From the NCBI RefSeq assembly GCF_003286085.1, contig NW_020825420.1, positions 124,001 through 188,000 of the forward strand: 64,000 bases of DNA, in the 5' to 3' direction. The DNA is from Drosophila persimilis. Taxonomy: Eukaryota; Arthropoda; Insecta; Diptera; Drosophilidae. Shown piece after piece: positions 1 to 10,727 of the stretch. The position numbers were made by a program, and so were the translations under genes. Each line of letters starts with the position of its first letter. Position 1 is the first letter of the stretch. The notes under the pieces are model-generated. The model searched no databases, was not told the origin of the DNA, and saw only the letters and a list, made by a program, of their open reading frames with translations.

Positions 1-534
1 GCACATCTATATACTGTATGGTTAGTGTTCCTACCCAGGCAATCAGCAACTGCCGATATTTTTTGCCTCACCATTGCTTCATGAAGGAAGATAGTTCTAC
101 GACCAAGCTTCGCGTCGTTTTTGATGGATCCGCTTCAACCTCATCTGGATATTCCCTGAACGACGTTTTAATGACTGGTCCCGTAATCCAACCCAAACTG
201 TTTCATATTCTTGCTCGATTTCGGTCATACGCCGTTGTGTAAGAGTCTCGACCGAGGAGAGCAACTTGCAGTGTATTCTGTGGAGAAACTCCAGGGAAGA
301 AGACTTGCGTGTGTTTCAATTCGACACCGTTACTTATGGGACGAAGCCTGCCTCCTATTTATCTGTGAGAGCGATGCATCAGTTGGCAATGGACGAACAG
401 ATGGCGTTTCCAGGAGGAGGCTATCCGAATTCGTGAGCAAACTACTGGAATTTTGTCTAGAGGTCAGTTCAGATTGAGAAAATGGTGTTCGAACGTCCCT
501 GCTGTGCTGGATGGAGTTCCGGAAGAGGACAAGG
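1..534 (+). pseudogene. BEL/Pao pol remnant (reverse transcriptase), broken
   Basis: The frame at 18-242 reads a BEL/Pao reverse-transcriptase start region (FLPHHC, TTKLRVVFDGSA, GYSLNDVLMTGPVIQ), closely matching the same region of element C near 45.0 kb. After about 240 the match continues only in shifted frames up to 534, so the copy is frameshifted. It begins outside the window and is cut at 534 by the LTR of element A. It lacks gag, protease, RNase H and integrase here. It is a dead fragment and the target into which A inserted. Confidence 0.85.
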
Positions 535-1035
535 TGTAATCAACGTACAATCCTTTCTTTGATCTTTGGGAGTCAACCCTCCGATCTGTTTTATTGGTTT
601 TTATATTCTGAATTTTACAATTGTGTTTTGGGCTTTTGTAAGCCAAAAGCCGCGGAGCTGCGCTGCCAGTGACGCCGGCAGCGGAGCGGCAGAACTATGT
701 GTTCTTATCTCTTATATGTTAGTATGTATATGTGTGAATATGCTCAGCGCTGTTGGAAGCGAGAGCGCGAGGGAAGATATATGTGTGTATGCATGTATAT
801 TAGTGCCGTCAAGTCATGGGAACATGCTGACGCTGCACTTGGGTCGCTCGAGGCATTCTTGAGTGAATCGTAATACGATCACCCAGAATGTCTGGGACTT
901 TATTGTTACGTAAACACTGAAACAAAGTGTTACAGTGTGTATTCTTTAAGTACCGTAGGTACAGTGGGTATTCTAGATAATGAATACTTTACGTGAATGT
1001 GTTTATTATATTTAATTTAATATGAGCATACTAAA
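535..1035 (-). repeat. LTR of element A (3' LTR in element orientation)
   Basis: Starts TGTAATCAACG and aligns throughout with the LTRs of element B; the outer end reads ...ACTAAA where B has ...ACTACA, so the terminal CA is mutated. A pyrimidine-rich stretch (purine-rich on the minus strand) follows at 1036-1050 and is the polypurine tract. The adjoining AAGG at 531-534 would be the 4-bp target duplication, but the partner is lost. Confidence 0.85.
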
Positions 1036-1330
1036 TCTCCCTCCTATTGAAAAATAACTTAATCTAATGAAGTTATTTTATTTTTAGCTTTTACTATATA
1101 TGTAGTTATGTATTCTTAAAAAGAAAATTTATATATAGATTTTTTTTTTTTTTTAGTCAATTATTAGAGTATTGAACTTGAATTAATATTGATAAAATTT
1201 AAAAGTTATTTGAATATAAATGCGGAATAATATATTTTTATGGTTTATATTTATGTATGGGCATACTAAAAATGATTAATAATTGCAAATCTTTAACCTA
1301 TCCTTATGGACTTTCTGAGTTTTGTTTTTA
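1036..1330. other. AT-rich 3' untranslated region of element A
   Basis: No coding signal. The segment aligns with 51298-51542 of element B, between the polypurine tract and the end of pol, and is A/T-rich with T runs. Confidence 0.7.
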
Positions 1331-2458
1331 TTATCGGAGATTTTTAATTTTATGCTCCTCGAGCATAATCCTTGCTCGTTTATATGCTATTTCTAATCTA
1401 TATTTACTCTCTTTAGAGTAATCATCTATGTTATATAGAGGTGCTATTCTATCTATAGTATTAAATTGAACTGGTAAGTTTGAAGTCTTACCGAAAACTA
1501 GCTCATATGGACAATAATCATGTGCCATAGAGGGGGTTGTATTAAAACAATATACGAAGTATTGCAGCCATACATCCCAATCCGATTTGTCAGCTGAGAT
1601 GTATGAGCGTATGAACTCGTTAAATGTTCTGTGGCTTCGCTCCACGGTTCCTACAGTCTGGTGATGATGTGCAGTATAAGTTATGTTTTTGATATTTAGA
1701 TTTTTACATAAGTCTTCAATTATTGAATTTTTATATTCTGTTCCCATGTCCGTAATGAACGTCTTCATTGGACCGTACTTTAAAATACAATTTTCAAAAA
1801 TAGCTTTAGCTACTGTATTTTCACTTTTGTTTCTAATAGGTATGGCAACAAGGTATTTTGTCAGGTCACATATTAAGGTGACTGCATATTCATTTCCTTG
1901 TTCTGATTTAGGAAGGTGACCGATCGTATCCACTATTACCCTATCAAAAGCCATGTATGGTGTTTCTGTAATAGTCAATGGAGTTATTGTGTGTTTTGTT
2001 ACTTTAGCTTTTTGGCATTTTGGACATTTTCGTATGTAATTGGTTATTTCTTTAGTCATACCTTTCCAAAAATAATGTCTTTTGACCTTGGCCAAGGTTT
2101 TTGTTATGTCTGTATGTCCTCCTTGTATGGGATCATCATGTAATGTAGACAGTATTGCTTCTTTTTCTTTTTCATTGTTAATTAGGGCCACCGGGTTGAG
2201 TAGAGCTACTCTTATTGTTCGTAATATTTTATTGCCCATATTTTTAAAATTATCTATTGAAATGTATTCAAAGATATTTTCCCACGGTGCCACTTTGAGT
2301 TGGCTGATTTTTTGTTTACCGGCTTGCGTTTCAAGCCTTTGGAAAAACTGACCTAAGTCAAGGGTTCCATTAGTATACAAATCGCTAGCATCATATCTTG
2401 CAGTGATTTTTTTTCCATGTTTCAAAAAACATAAATTATTATTTACATGCAAGGTCAC
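1331..2458 (-). pseudogene. Integrase of element A, C-terminally truncated
   Basis: Integrase inserts the cDNA into the genome. The frame has the zinc-binding N-terminal region (H..H near the start, KCPKCQ), then the D,D-35-E core with VDTIG, TDMGTEY and TVERSHRTFNE. Compared with B, the reading frame ends at KIKNL because about 135 bp encoding the GPY-like C-terminal domain are deleted near 1335. A second deletion between about 2500 and 2530 removes part of the RNase H to integrase linker. Confidence 0.85.
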
Positions 2459-2580
2459 TACTTTACGTACTTCGTCATTGTTGATGACTTCATATACGTT
2501 GGGCTTTGAATTTCTTTTCCTGCGCAGGATTTCTGCCTACTCTGTTGCCTGGTAGTGACTTTCAGGACTTTATTCATTGT

Positions 2581-3889
2581 TTATATGTTTTTCAGGTCAG
2601 TGATGGTTATTCTTGATAACGCATCTGCTACATGATTATCTTTACCCTTTAGATACTCGACTGTAAAGTCGTATTCTTCTAATTCGAGCCGCATGCGTGT
2701 GAGTTTTGAGCTGGGATTGACCATTGAAAATAGGTATGTTAGTGATCTGTGATCCGTTTTTACTGTAAAGTGTTTACCATAGATATATGGTCGAAAATGG
2801 GTAATTGCCCAATGAATTGCTGCTAATTCCTGTTCTGTAGTACTTTTGTTACTTTCACCTTTTGTGAATGAACGTGATGCATATGCTAATGGGAGTTTGA
2901 GTCCGTTATGGTTTTGAGTTAAAACCACATGCTTGTTTACTAGCATCGGTGATTATGCAAAATTCTTTCTGAAAATCTGGGTACTGTAACAGAGTGGGTT
3001 CCATAAGTTTATCTTTTAAATATTGGAATGCATTTTGACATTCAGTTGACCACTCAAAGGGGACATTCTTTTTACATAATCTAGTTATGTGCCGGGAATA
3101 GTCGGCGAAGTTTTTAATAAAACGTCTATAATAATTGCAAAATGCAATAAATCGTCTAGCGCTGTCCGCATCATGTGGGACTGGATAGTTTTTGATGACG
3201 TCATATTTCTTGTCATCTGGCAAGATTCCTTTATCTGTGCATTTATGACCAAGAAAGGTCACTTCATGCATAAAAAATGAACATTTTTGTGGAAGTAATT
3301 TTAGGTTGTGTTTCCTACATATCTCAAAAATATCTGTTAAGTTTTTAAGCATATGTTTTTCGGAACAACCCATGACTATTAGATCGTCCATATACAGGAA
3401 CGCTTGCGAAGCTTCAAGTCCAGAGAATGCTATAGTCATTATTCTTTGAAATGAATTCGGCGCTATTTTTAAACCAAATGGTAGTCGCGTGAAGCGATAT
3501 GAGCCATTGCTCGTTGAAAAAGACGTTATATTTCGCGAACTTTCTTCTAGTTCGATTTGATGAAAACCTGACATTAAGTCAAGGCATGAGAAATACTTTG
3601 CTCTACCTAGTTGATCCAAAATGTCATCAATTCTAGGTAGTGGAAATTAGTCGGCCAGGAGTTTTTTGTTTATTTGACGATAGTCAACTACTAATCGCCA
3701 TTTCTTTTGTTCTGAACCCGGAAGGGCTTTCTTTGGGACAAGTAGAAGTGTGCTGTTGTATTCTGATACGGATGGTTCGACAATATTGTCGTTGATTAAT
3801 TTTCCTACTTGTTTTTTAATTTCCTCAACTTGGCTATGCGGGCTTCGATAGTTCTTTATATATATAGGTTCGTCATCCCTCAATCTCAA
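2581..3889 (-). pseudogene. Reverse transcriptase and RNase H of element A, broken
   Basis: Three frames cover one enzyme. 3889-3647 holds the RT finger region (LLLVPKKA, WRLVVDYRQIN). It ends in an in-frame stop at 3647-3649 where B has a lysine codon. 3619-2906 holds the RT palm with FSCLDLMSGFHQIEL and the catalytic YMDDLI. A 5-bp deletion near 2927 relative to B shifts the frame into 2946-2581, the RNase H domain with TEQELAAIHW and TDHRSL. The same enzyme is almost intact in B. Confidence 0.87.
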
Positions 3890-4266
3890 TTTCTGTTTAT
3901 AAAAATTATTTGTTGTGATTGATTCGGTTTCAAGCCCGAATACGTCACTAAAATTGGTGCATAGTTTAGTTAATTGCTTCTTGAATTGTAATTGGTTGTA
4001 TTCAGCAATCGGACAAATGTATTATTTTTTGAAGTTATTGTATTTGCTACATAAATACCAGGTTGAATTTCCTGGTTTGGGATTAATATGGTTTCTATAT
4101 CGGACGTTAATTCTTTATTTCTGACAACTTGTGATCTTGCTGGCAGAAGAATTGTATTGTTACCAGAACTGTATGTTATTGGAACATAAATTTTAATTTT
4201 TATATTATTTGGTCGTATTATTAACCAATCCTCTGCAGGTTTTAAGTCTATTAGGCAGTTTAATTC

Positions 4267-4436
4267 TTTTATGAAATCAATGCCTATTATTCCATCACAC
4301 GGAATTGCAAAATTCTGATTAACTAAATGGAAATTTTGTGGAATTATGTACTTTTATGAAATCAATGCCTATTATTCCATCACACGGAATTGCAAAATTC
4401 TGATTAACTAAATGGAAATTGTGTGGAATTATGTAC
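4267..4436. repeat. 85-bp direct tandem duplication in the protease region of A
   Basis: Units 4267-4351 and 4352-4436 are nearly identical (one T/G difference seen). Element B has the segment once (about 54848-54932). Since 85 is not a multiple of three, the duplication breaks the protease frame. Confidence 0.85.
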
Positions 4437-4633
4437 TTATCTGTCTGTAGCTCTATTAGGGCAAGGCCTTGGGATGTTATTATACCTTCCCCTATTCCTT
4501 GAATATTTATTTTTTTATTTTTTGTTTGAATGTCGTTAAAGACATCTGAATTTTCTTTTAATAGTGATATATTGGCACCTGTATCTATAAGGAATGTAAG
4601 TTGTTTTCCTGTTTTAGAATATGGGAATGCCAC
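4319..4633 (-). pseudogene. Retroviral-type aspartic protease of element A
   Basis: The protease cleaves the Gag-Pol polyprotein. The active-site motif LIDTGANISLL and the downstream hydrophobic-Gly motif GIIGIDF are present. The end of the frame is aberrant because of the 85-bp duplication. In B the same region keeps a single copy but is broken at T-rich runs. Confidence 0.82.
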
Positions 4634-4677
4634 GAATATATTGAGATTGAGGTTGATTGTGTGAACCGCTGGATTTT

Positions 4678-5944
4678 TTAATTTAGTGTATCTAAAGGAT
4701 CTTGGGAGTTTCCCGAAGCTGTCTGGGTAACACGAACATTGTTCTGTCGTGTGTTTCCATTGCTATTGTATCTTTGGTTGTTATAGGTTCCACCGTTATT
4801 ACGGTTATTTCCCCTATAGCCAACACGACCTCTATTGTTATTATAATTATTGTTGATAGTTACCTCGAAAGTTACTACCGCGGTAGACTTGTCCTTGTCT
4901 GGTGTACAATATTGAACTTGCACTACCAGTCATCTCTGTACTACACTGTATATATTTTGCTACGGCATCATTCATTGTCGGGAATGTGCCTGCTTCTAGT
5001 ATTGTTTTTAGTTTGCCGTGCTCGCAATTTTTAACCATTGTACTAATGGCCTCTTTGCAGCTGAACTTATCGGCGTGTTCCGCTGGCAAACCCTCATCAA
5101 TGTATGATGCTTCTAGAAGTTTTCTCATATCATCAATCTCTGTTGTGAATTGGGCGGCTGTTTTGACTTTTTGGCATACTTTTGCCATTTTAGCCTTTAT
5201 AACATCTGATGACTCTCCGACAATAGTGTCTTGCAATTTCTTTATTATTGCGTTAATGGTGGTTTCATCTTGTATTTTATGCAATGTAGTTCCTATTACT
5301 TTTGATTTAATTACTTCTATAGCTAAATTTTCGTATGGTCCTTTCGTTAGATTGACCAATTTGACTGCCGTAATAAATCTTTGTAAATGGAGTTTCTGTC
5401 CATTAAATTCCGGAATGGCGTGCGAAATATCATTGATATATGCCCGTTGGGCAATTGTTTCGTCTGCCATTGTGGTTGGTTCTTGCCCAACCACGCTGTT
5501 TGCTGAACTAGTCGACGATTTGTCGTCGTTTACCGGATGGTTCGATCTATTTGATCGAGAATCGTCTTCCGATATGATGATAATATTTTTTACATTCGGG
5601 GGCCTGGGACTAATTGGCCTTGATTCCGATTCTACAGCTGGTATATATGTCGCAGCTGTGTTTAGAAGATTTGGTATGTCTAGATTGAGTTTTTCTCTAA
5701 CGAATACTAATCGTTCCCTTAGACGTTTGAAAACGTCTGTAGCTTGAAACCAATGTATATCAGTAAGTCTTTGTTTGTTCTCTAGGAAAAGCTCTCTGAC
5801 CTCATTATATTTGTTTACCAAATTAGTTGTATGTTTAATGACCGTACTATTTTGAGTGGGTCTGTTCTGCGTTAAGCATTTATATGACTTATCGAATTCT
5901 GCTCTTAGAGTGCAAACTTTAGCGCAGATCGTAAGCCAGTCCAT
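4678..5944 (-). pseudogene. Gag of element A, frameshifted near its C-terminus
   Basis: Gag forms the particle and binds RNA. The AUG is at 5944 (MDWLTICAKV). The N-terminal capsid-like part is collinear with the 438-residue Gag of B. A 44-bp deletion near 4858, removing most of a Gly/Arg/Asn-rich stretch, shifts the frame into 4923-4678. Neither copy shows CCHC zinc knuckles; the basic NRGRVGYRGNN-type tail is the likely nucleic-acid-binding segment. Confidence 0.85.
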
Positions 5945-5953
5945 ATGTGTTTT

Positions 5954-6262
5954 TTAATGTTGTCCATTCCGATTGGAAGACAATCTAACATTAGCAATCA
6001 CAATTCTTCCTAGAATTTCATTTTCTATTATTTGGCTGTTTACGAGGATGCCGGGTATGGTTGATGATACGATACCCTTTTGTGTGGCATCACAATGAAT
6101 TAGTGGTGAAAAAGGTAAATTATATTCGTTCATATATGAGTATTCGAACTCGTATATGCTAATTGGATTGGGGAATACGGCTAAGATTGCTTTAGCTCTA
6201 TATTCGAAATTTTCATTTCTATCGTGGGTAGCCCTAATGGCTACTGCTGTTCTACGAGACAT
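5954..6262 (-). CDS. Leader ORF c of element A, conserved small protein of unknown function
   Basis: A 102-codon ORF with an AUG at 6262 ends 9 bases before the gag AUG. It is intact here even though gag and pol are broken, and its counterpart in B (56811-56503) is almost identical. Visible features are a basic N-terminus (MSRRTA), a Tyr/Glu-rich middle (YEFEYSYMNEYN) and a hydrophobic IPGILV segment. I do not recognise a family. The close spacing suggests translation coupled to gag, which is inference. Confidence 0.6.
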   Translation of the reverse strand: MSRRTAVAIRATHDRNENFEYRAKAILAVFPNPISIYEFEYSYMNEYNLPFSPLIHCDATQKGIVSSTIPGILVNSQIIENEILGRIVIANVRLSSNRNGQH

Positions 6263-6419
6263 TTTATTTTGGCTTTGTAACAGTATATTAAAGGCGGGAA
6301 TTCTACCTGAAATGTACCCATGTACATGTATTCGAGCTCTATTATGCTCCTAGGGGTCGTTGAGACCAATTTGTTTTTGACTCTATCTAAATTGTTTGCC
6401 CTACTCATATATCTCTTTT

Positions 6420-7526
6420 TATACCCGATACTCAAAATGAGTATTGGGGTATATTAGATTTGTGGTAAAAGTGGATGTGTGTAACGTCCAGAAGGAATCG
6501 TTTCCGACCCCATAAAGTATATATATTCTTGATCAGCATCAATAGCCGAGTCGATTGAGCCCTGTCTGTCTGTCCGTCCGTCCGTCTGTCCGTCTGTCCG
6601 TCCCCTTCAGCACCTAGTGCTCAAAGACTATAAAAGCTAGAGCAACGATGTTTTGGATCCAGACTTCTGTGATATGTCACTGCTACAAAAATATTTCAAA
6701 ACTTTGCCCCGCCTACTTCCGCCCCCACAAAGGACGAAAATCTGTGGCATCCACAATTTCGACGATACGAGAAAACTAAAAACGCAGAATCGTAGAAGAT
6801 GACTATATCTTCTAGAGTGCAAAATCTGAACCAGATCGTATAGTTATTACAGCCAGAATATCGAAAACAATTTCACTCTTTCTCGCTCTGTCTCACTCTA
6901 ACACACAGGTTTCATGGTCGGTTTTGCCAATTGCAAAATATGAGCTCAAGGATCTCAGAACCTATAAAAGCCAGAGCAACCAAATTTGGTATCCACACTC
7001 CTGTGATATCGGACCTTGACCGTTTCATGTCCAAATTTCGCCACACCCCCTTCCGCCCCCGCAAAGGACGAAAATCTGAGACAACCACAAATCTCAGATA
7101 CTATTAAGGCTAGAGTAACCAAATTTGGTACACACACTCCTTTAAGATGTCACTATAAAACGTATATCTCAGAATTTCGCCCCACCCCCATCCGCCCCCA
7201 CAAAGGACGAAAATCTGTTGCATCCACAATATTGCAGCTTTGAGAAAACTAAAAACGCAGAATCATAGATAATGACCATATCTATTAGATTGCTGAATCT
7301 GGATCAGACCAGATCATTTTTATATCCAAAAGGAACAAATCAATTTGCAGTGGCTACGCAGCGCCCGACGTCACGCTCAGACTGATTTTCTGTCTCTCTC
7401 GCACGCACTCTTTGTCGTGTCGTTCAATATTAGCGGCGTCTGCCGGAGGAGAGCCATACTGACTTAGTATCGGGTATAACCGTAGAGTTGCGGTGTCCGC
7501 AGCAACTCACAACGTTCCACCTCGTT
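6420..7526 (+). mobile_element. DINE-1/INE-1 copy 1 (Helentron-derived non-autonomous element)
   Basis: The 5' end is TATACCCGATACT with a nearby AGTATTGGGGTATA. The 3' part has the inverted AGTATCGGGTATA, a GAGTTGC...GCAACTC hairpin at about 7492-7510, and a CTCGTTT end. A CCGT/CTGT repeat lies at 6560-6602. Between these lie diverged repeats of about 150 bp built on ACCAAATTTGGTATCCACAC and CAAAGGACGAAAATCTG. Insertion into A is accompanied by loss of about 400 bp of leader, including most of ORF b, judged against B. Confidence 0.85.
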
Positions 7527-7920
7527 TTTTTAATATTTGACCAAAATGAAGGAAGGAAAAAAATGTTAAGGGACATGTGATCGATTTACAGGTTTTTCAT
7601 TATATAATTCAACATCGATCACATGGTTTTAGTAATAGCCTAACAGAGGTTAGTATTTTCAAGTTGCACTTTAAGGGTGCTTCAACTTGAGTTAGAAAAT
7701 TATAATTATTGGCAATATGAGGCATGGCATTTCTGCAGCTCAGTTGCGTTTCTTCGCACCAGTGCGAAGTTGATCCTTTGTTGGTTGGGGGTTGGGGGGT
7801 TTTTTTTTGTCGTGCCCGGTACTTAGCTATTGTGAGTGGGCGAGGTCCATCGTTTGGGTACACTTTTAAAGCCTCTTGTAGGCTGAGTGCATCCCTTTGC
7901 TCGGAAGGAGCAGAATCTGT

Positions 7921-8040
7921 TGGTCCATCGACGGTGCAAGGGGCGGTCCTATGCCACTCGCACTTATATTATTGGCCTGTTGGTCCATCGACGGTGCAAG
8001 GGGCGGTCCTATGCCACTCGCACTTATATTATTGGCCCTT
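7921..8040. repeat. Two tandem 60-bp units in the leader of A
   Basis: 7921-7980 and 7981-8040 are the same sequence apart from the last bases. Element B has a single unit (about 57930-57990). Confidence 0.9.
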
Positions 8041-8457
8041 GCTGGGTCTGGTGGGGCCGGTGCTGGTCTTCGCACAGGTTTTATGTTGCGTGTACGCTCT
8101 TTGTAGCGCTCTTGCCGCATTGTAGTCCCCAAATTTAAGGGTATAAATTATAATCCAACATGGGTTTGTGCGTAATATCGTCGGCAGTCATGCATGGGTC
8201 TGGCGAAACGGCTGGTTTGGCTTTTTGCTGTGGGTTTTCCTTGGCACTGGCACTGGGGACAACACTATTTCAATAGTTTTTCCAATTCATCAATTTTCTT
8301 TTGACTGTGTCCGATTTTTAAAACAAAATCACATAGTATTATTTTTTTTTTTTTTATGTCGACCATTCTTTGTCTTTATTATTTTTAACACTTTTTTAGA
8401 ACATTTTTTTTTTTTTTTTAGTTCCTTAGATCGATACATCGCGTTGGACGTATATCG

Positions 8458-8475
8458 GTCCTGTCACGGTCGCCA
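8458..8475 (-). promoter_or_regulatory. Primer binding site of A, complementary to tRNA-Arg
   Basis: The plus strand reads ATCCTGTCACGGTCGCCA-type sequence directly next to the LTR, the 3' end of a Drosophila tRNA-Arg with its CCA. The same site stands next to the 5' LTR of B. Confidence 0.8.
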
Positions 8476-8735
8476 TGTAAACGACGTACATTCCTTTTCT
8501 TGGATCTTTGGGGGTCAACCCTCCGATCTGTTTTATTGGGTTTTATATTCTGAATTTTACAATTGTGTTTTGGGCTTTTGTTAGCCAAAAGCCGCGGAGC
8601 TGCGCTGCCAGTGACGCCGGCAGCGGAGCGGCAGAACTATGTGTTCTTATCTCTTAAATGTTAGTATGTATAGGTGTGAATATGGTCAGCGCTGTTGGCA
8701 GCGAGAGCGCGAGGGAAGATATATGTGTGTATGCA
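8476..8735 (-). repeat. Truncated LTR of element A (5' LTR in element orientation)
   Basis: Starts TGTAAACGACG and aligns with the first part of the left LTR of A and with the LTRs of B. It stops at ...TGTATGCA, where the errantivirus LTR starts; the rest of this LTR is not found to the right. Confidence 0.85.
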
Positions 8736-9267
8736 AATTAAATCACTGCGGTAGCGGATTGTGTTTTTAAAAAGTTTTTATTTTACTTCGAACTTCACTG
8801 ATATAGATTCAAGTAGAGGGTCACAAAGGAATTACGGGCCAAGGGATTGCGCGATCTTAATTTTTTGCTAGACTTTGCGGTGTCGCTGCTGGATCAAGAC
8901 TGATTTGAACTTTCTGATCTTTGCATCGTTGATCCCTTTCGGGAATCGTTTTTCTATAAACATTTCAATTGATTTCGCCATCCCGAGTATTGGATTTCGT
9001 CATCCAAAGAGAGAACTGTAAAAGGCCTAAAGTGCAGGATCTGCAGAAAGCCGGGAGTGAGATTGTTTATGAGAAGCCGGGTGTGGGCAAACATTGGTTT
9101 TCCATTTAGGCGAGTGTCAAAGATTGGGATTGCGGCGGGGGCGCTTGAGATTGTACATCTTAGAAATCAATTAGGCGGAGGCCCAAGATTGAAATTGTTT
9201 TCGTTTTGGAAAGCCAAAGATTGTTTACAACTCGTATAAGAGCTCAATGGAATTGGGTACGTTAACT
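8736..9267 (-). repeat. 3' LTR of errantivirus E
   Basis: On the minus strand it starts AGTTAACGTACCC and ends with TAATT at 8736. A run of seven C (9268-9274), i.e. the purine tract GGGGGGG on the coding strand, borders it. The left edge abuts the interrupted LTR of A. Confidence 0.82.
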
Positions 9268-9278
9268 CCCCCCCATTC

Positions 9279-10711
9279 TTAAATGTTTCGTCCCGATACA
9301 TTTTGAAGTTCTGATAGAGCTCTAATTTCTTCTGACAGTATTTGAATGTTGCTTTCCACTATTTCTTCTGACGGTATTCTTATTGATTTAATAAGTACAA
9401 ATTTGGTTAATTTATAGCCGAAGTAAAATAACATTAACAATATCAAAATGATAAAAAATAATGTTGTTAATGGTAAGGCCGTATTACCTAATGTTATAAG
9501 GGGATTTAAAATATTAACATTATCAAAAGAAAATTGCTTATCATTCGATTGTATATAATCAACTAATTCAAAATCGCTATATCTATGATGCGATATATAT
9601 CTTAGAATTTTACCCTTATCATTTATGTGGGTTATATTATTTATTACAATTGTGTTGTTGAATATAAGGAGATACGATCCTAACAAAGTAGTATTGTCTA
9701 CGATATTTTTGCCTGAAACTAATATGGCACCATCCTGAATGATGTCTATTTCTTTGATTTTTTCCCTTTTTTTAGTGCAGTTGGCTTTAAAGCCATTAAG
9801 TAAATTGGTGAAACAGGTATTCTTTAAATTTATTTGTGCGTAATTGTTAAAAGTTTCCCTTTTAAAATTATTCATTAAATAGTATTTCTCCTTACATTCA
9901 CAAACTTGTTCACTTATAACTAACATTCCATCATTTTGTGAGATGGCTCAAGAGCCATGCAAGCATGGTAAAACTTGCAAATATCTTTAATTTGAGGATA
10001 TTTTATGTAAATGATTATTAAATCTGCATTTCGAATTATTTTAACCGTTGCAATGTCCAGCAGATCAGACAGTTCAACATTATGTTTTTCATGCTTATAA
10101 ATGTCCTCTATTTCGTTTTTATTTAAAATTTTTGTATTGAAAATTTTTACTTTTAAGAGGGTTATGGTATCAACTAAATTTAGTAGGTCAAAAGTTATTA
10201 ATTTTAAACGATACTTTCTCAGTATCGTTTCTTCATTGAAGATGACATTTTTTAATGAATTTGATAGCAATTCAATTTCTTTGAAAAATTTGGAATTTAT
10301 TACAAATTGTTTATTATTATTTTCAGTTAATTCATTTACTTTATTTTGTATTTTCAAAAAGTCGTCATGATCAGGGCTGCCTGCTATCCATTTCCAAATG
10401 GTACCTAATTCATTAATTCCCCTTTCATTCCGTTTTGGAACTAATTCTGAAATCATTAATTTTAATAGACTTAAGTCCATTGATATTTCCCACTCATCGT
10501 CTGAATTAATTGTTTTGTTGACATATTTGGATTCTTTATCAATTATCTCTCTATAAAAACTCAAATTAGTAATATGGAAAAGTTCAGCGTATGTTTCATA
10601 AGTGTAAACGTCTCTGTCGTCTTTGAGCAATAGATAGTCACTATGCGTATAGTCAATTACTTCCGAAGTCGTCAATATAACAAAAGTCAGTATTAGTATA
10701 TTCGCATACAT
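9279..10711 (-). pseudogene. env: Env-like membrane glycoprotein of errantivirus E, one frameshift
   Basis: The AUG at 10711 is followed by a hydrophobic signal-like segment (ILILTFVILTT). A basic cleavage-type stretch (KRNERG) precedes the GINELGTIWKWIAGSPDHDD motif region typical of errantivirus Env. The frame ends at 9920 and resumes in another frame from 9926. The second part has a C-terminal membrane span (TLFFIILILLMLFYFGYKL) and a short cytoplasmic tail. The family mediates membrane fusion; this copy is interrupted by at least one indel at about 9920-9930. Confidence 0.83.
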
Positions 10712-10727
10712 TTTCTGGAAAAAATAT

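Larger units (their letters stand above)
7527..8475 (-). pseudogene. 5' leader of element A with broken ORF a
   Basis: Aligns with leader 57385-58465 of B. The basic ORF a of B is recognisable near 7870-7800 (YPNDGPRPLTIA, then YRARQKK) but an internal deletion around 7800 removes its arginine-rich core. The rest, T-rich at 8340-8420, is non-coding. Confidence 0.7.
535..8735 (-). mobile_element. 412-like (mdg1/412 lineage) LTR retrotransposon A, truncated and decayed
   Basis: A Ty3/gypsy element read on the minus strand: right LTR, tRNA-Arg primer site, leader ORFs, gag, protease, RT-RNase H, integrase, left LTR. It is collinear with complete element B (50819-58944), which defines its parts. 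The integrase and the tRNA-Arg primer site are typical of the 412/mdg1 lineage. It carries DINE-1 copy 1 in place of about 400 bp of leader, a 44-bp deletion in gag, an 85-bp duplication in protease, stops in RT and deletions in integrase. Its right LTR is cut at 8735 by errantivirus E. The two LTRs differ by many substitutions and indels, so A is older than B. Confidence 0.88.

Noticed and set aside
4902..5747. Long plus-strand ORF of 281 codons, repeated at 55445-56296
   Set aside because: It is exactly antisense to gag of the 412-like elements. Its conservation in A and B follows from gag and it has no recognisable domain.
6560..6602. Short repeats (CCGT/CTGT) as a possible array
   Set aside because: Simple microsatellite inside DINE-1; no spacers, no CRISPR features, and the sequence is eukaryotic.
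6420..7500. Inverted TATACCCGATACT ends suggesting a TIR DNA transposon
   Set aside because: The repeats are subterminal; a hairpin and CTCGTTT lie beyond them, as in DINE-1/INE-1 elements.
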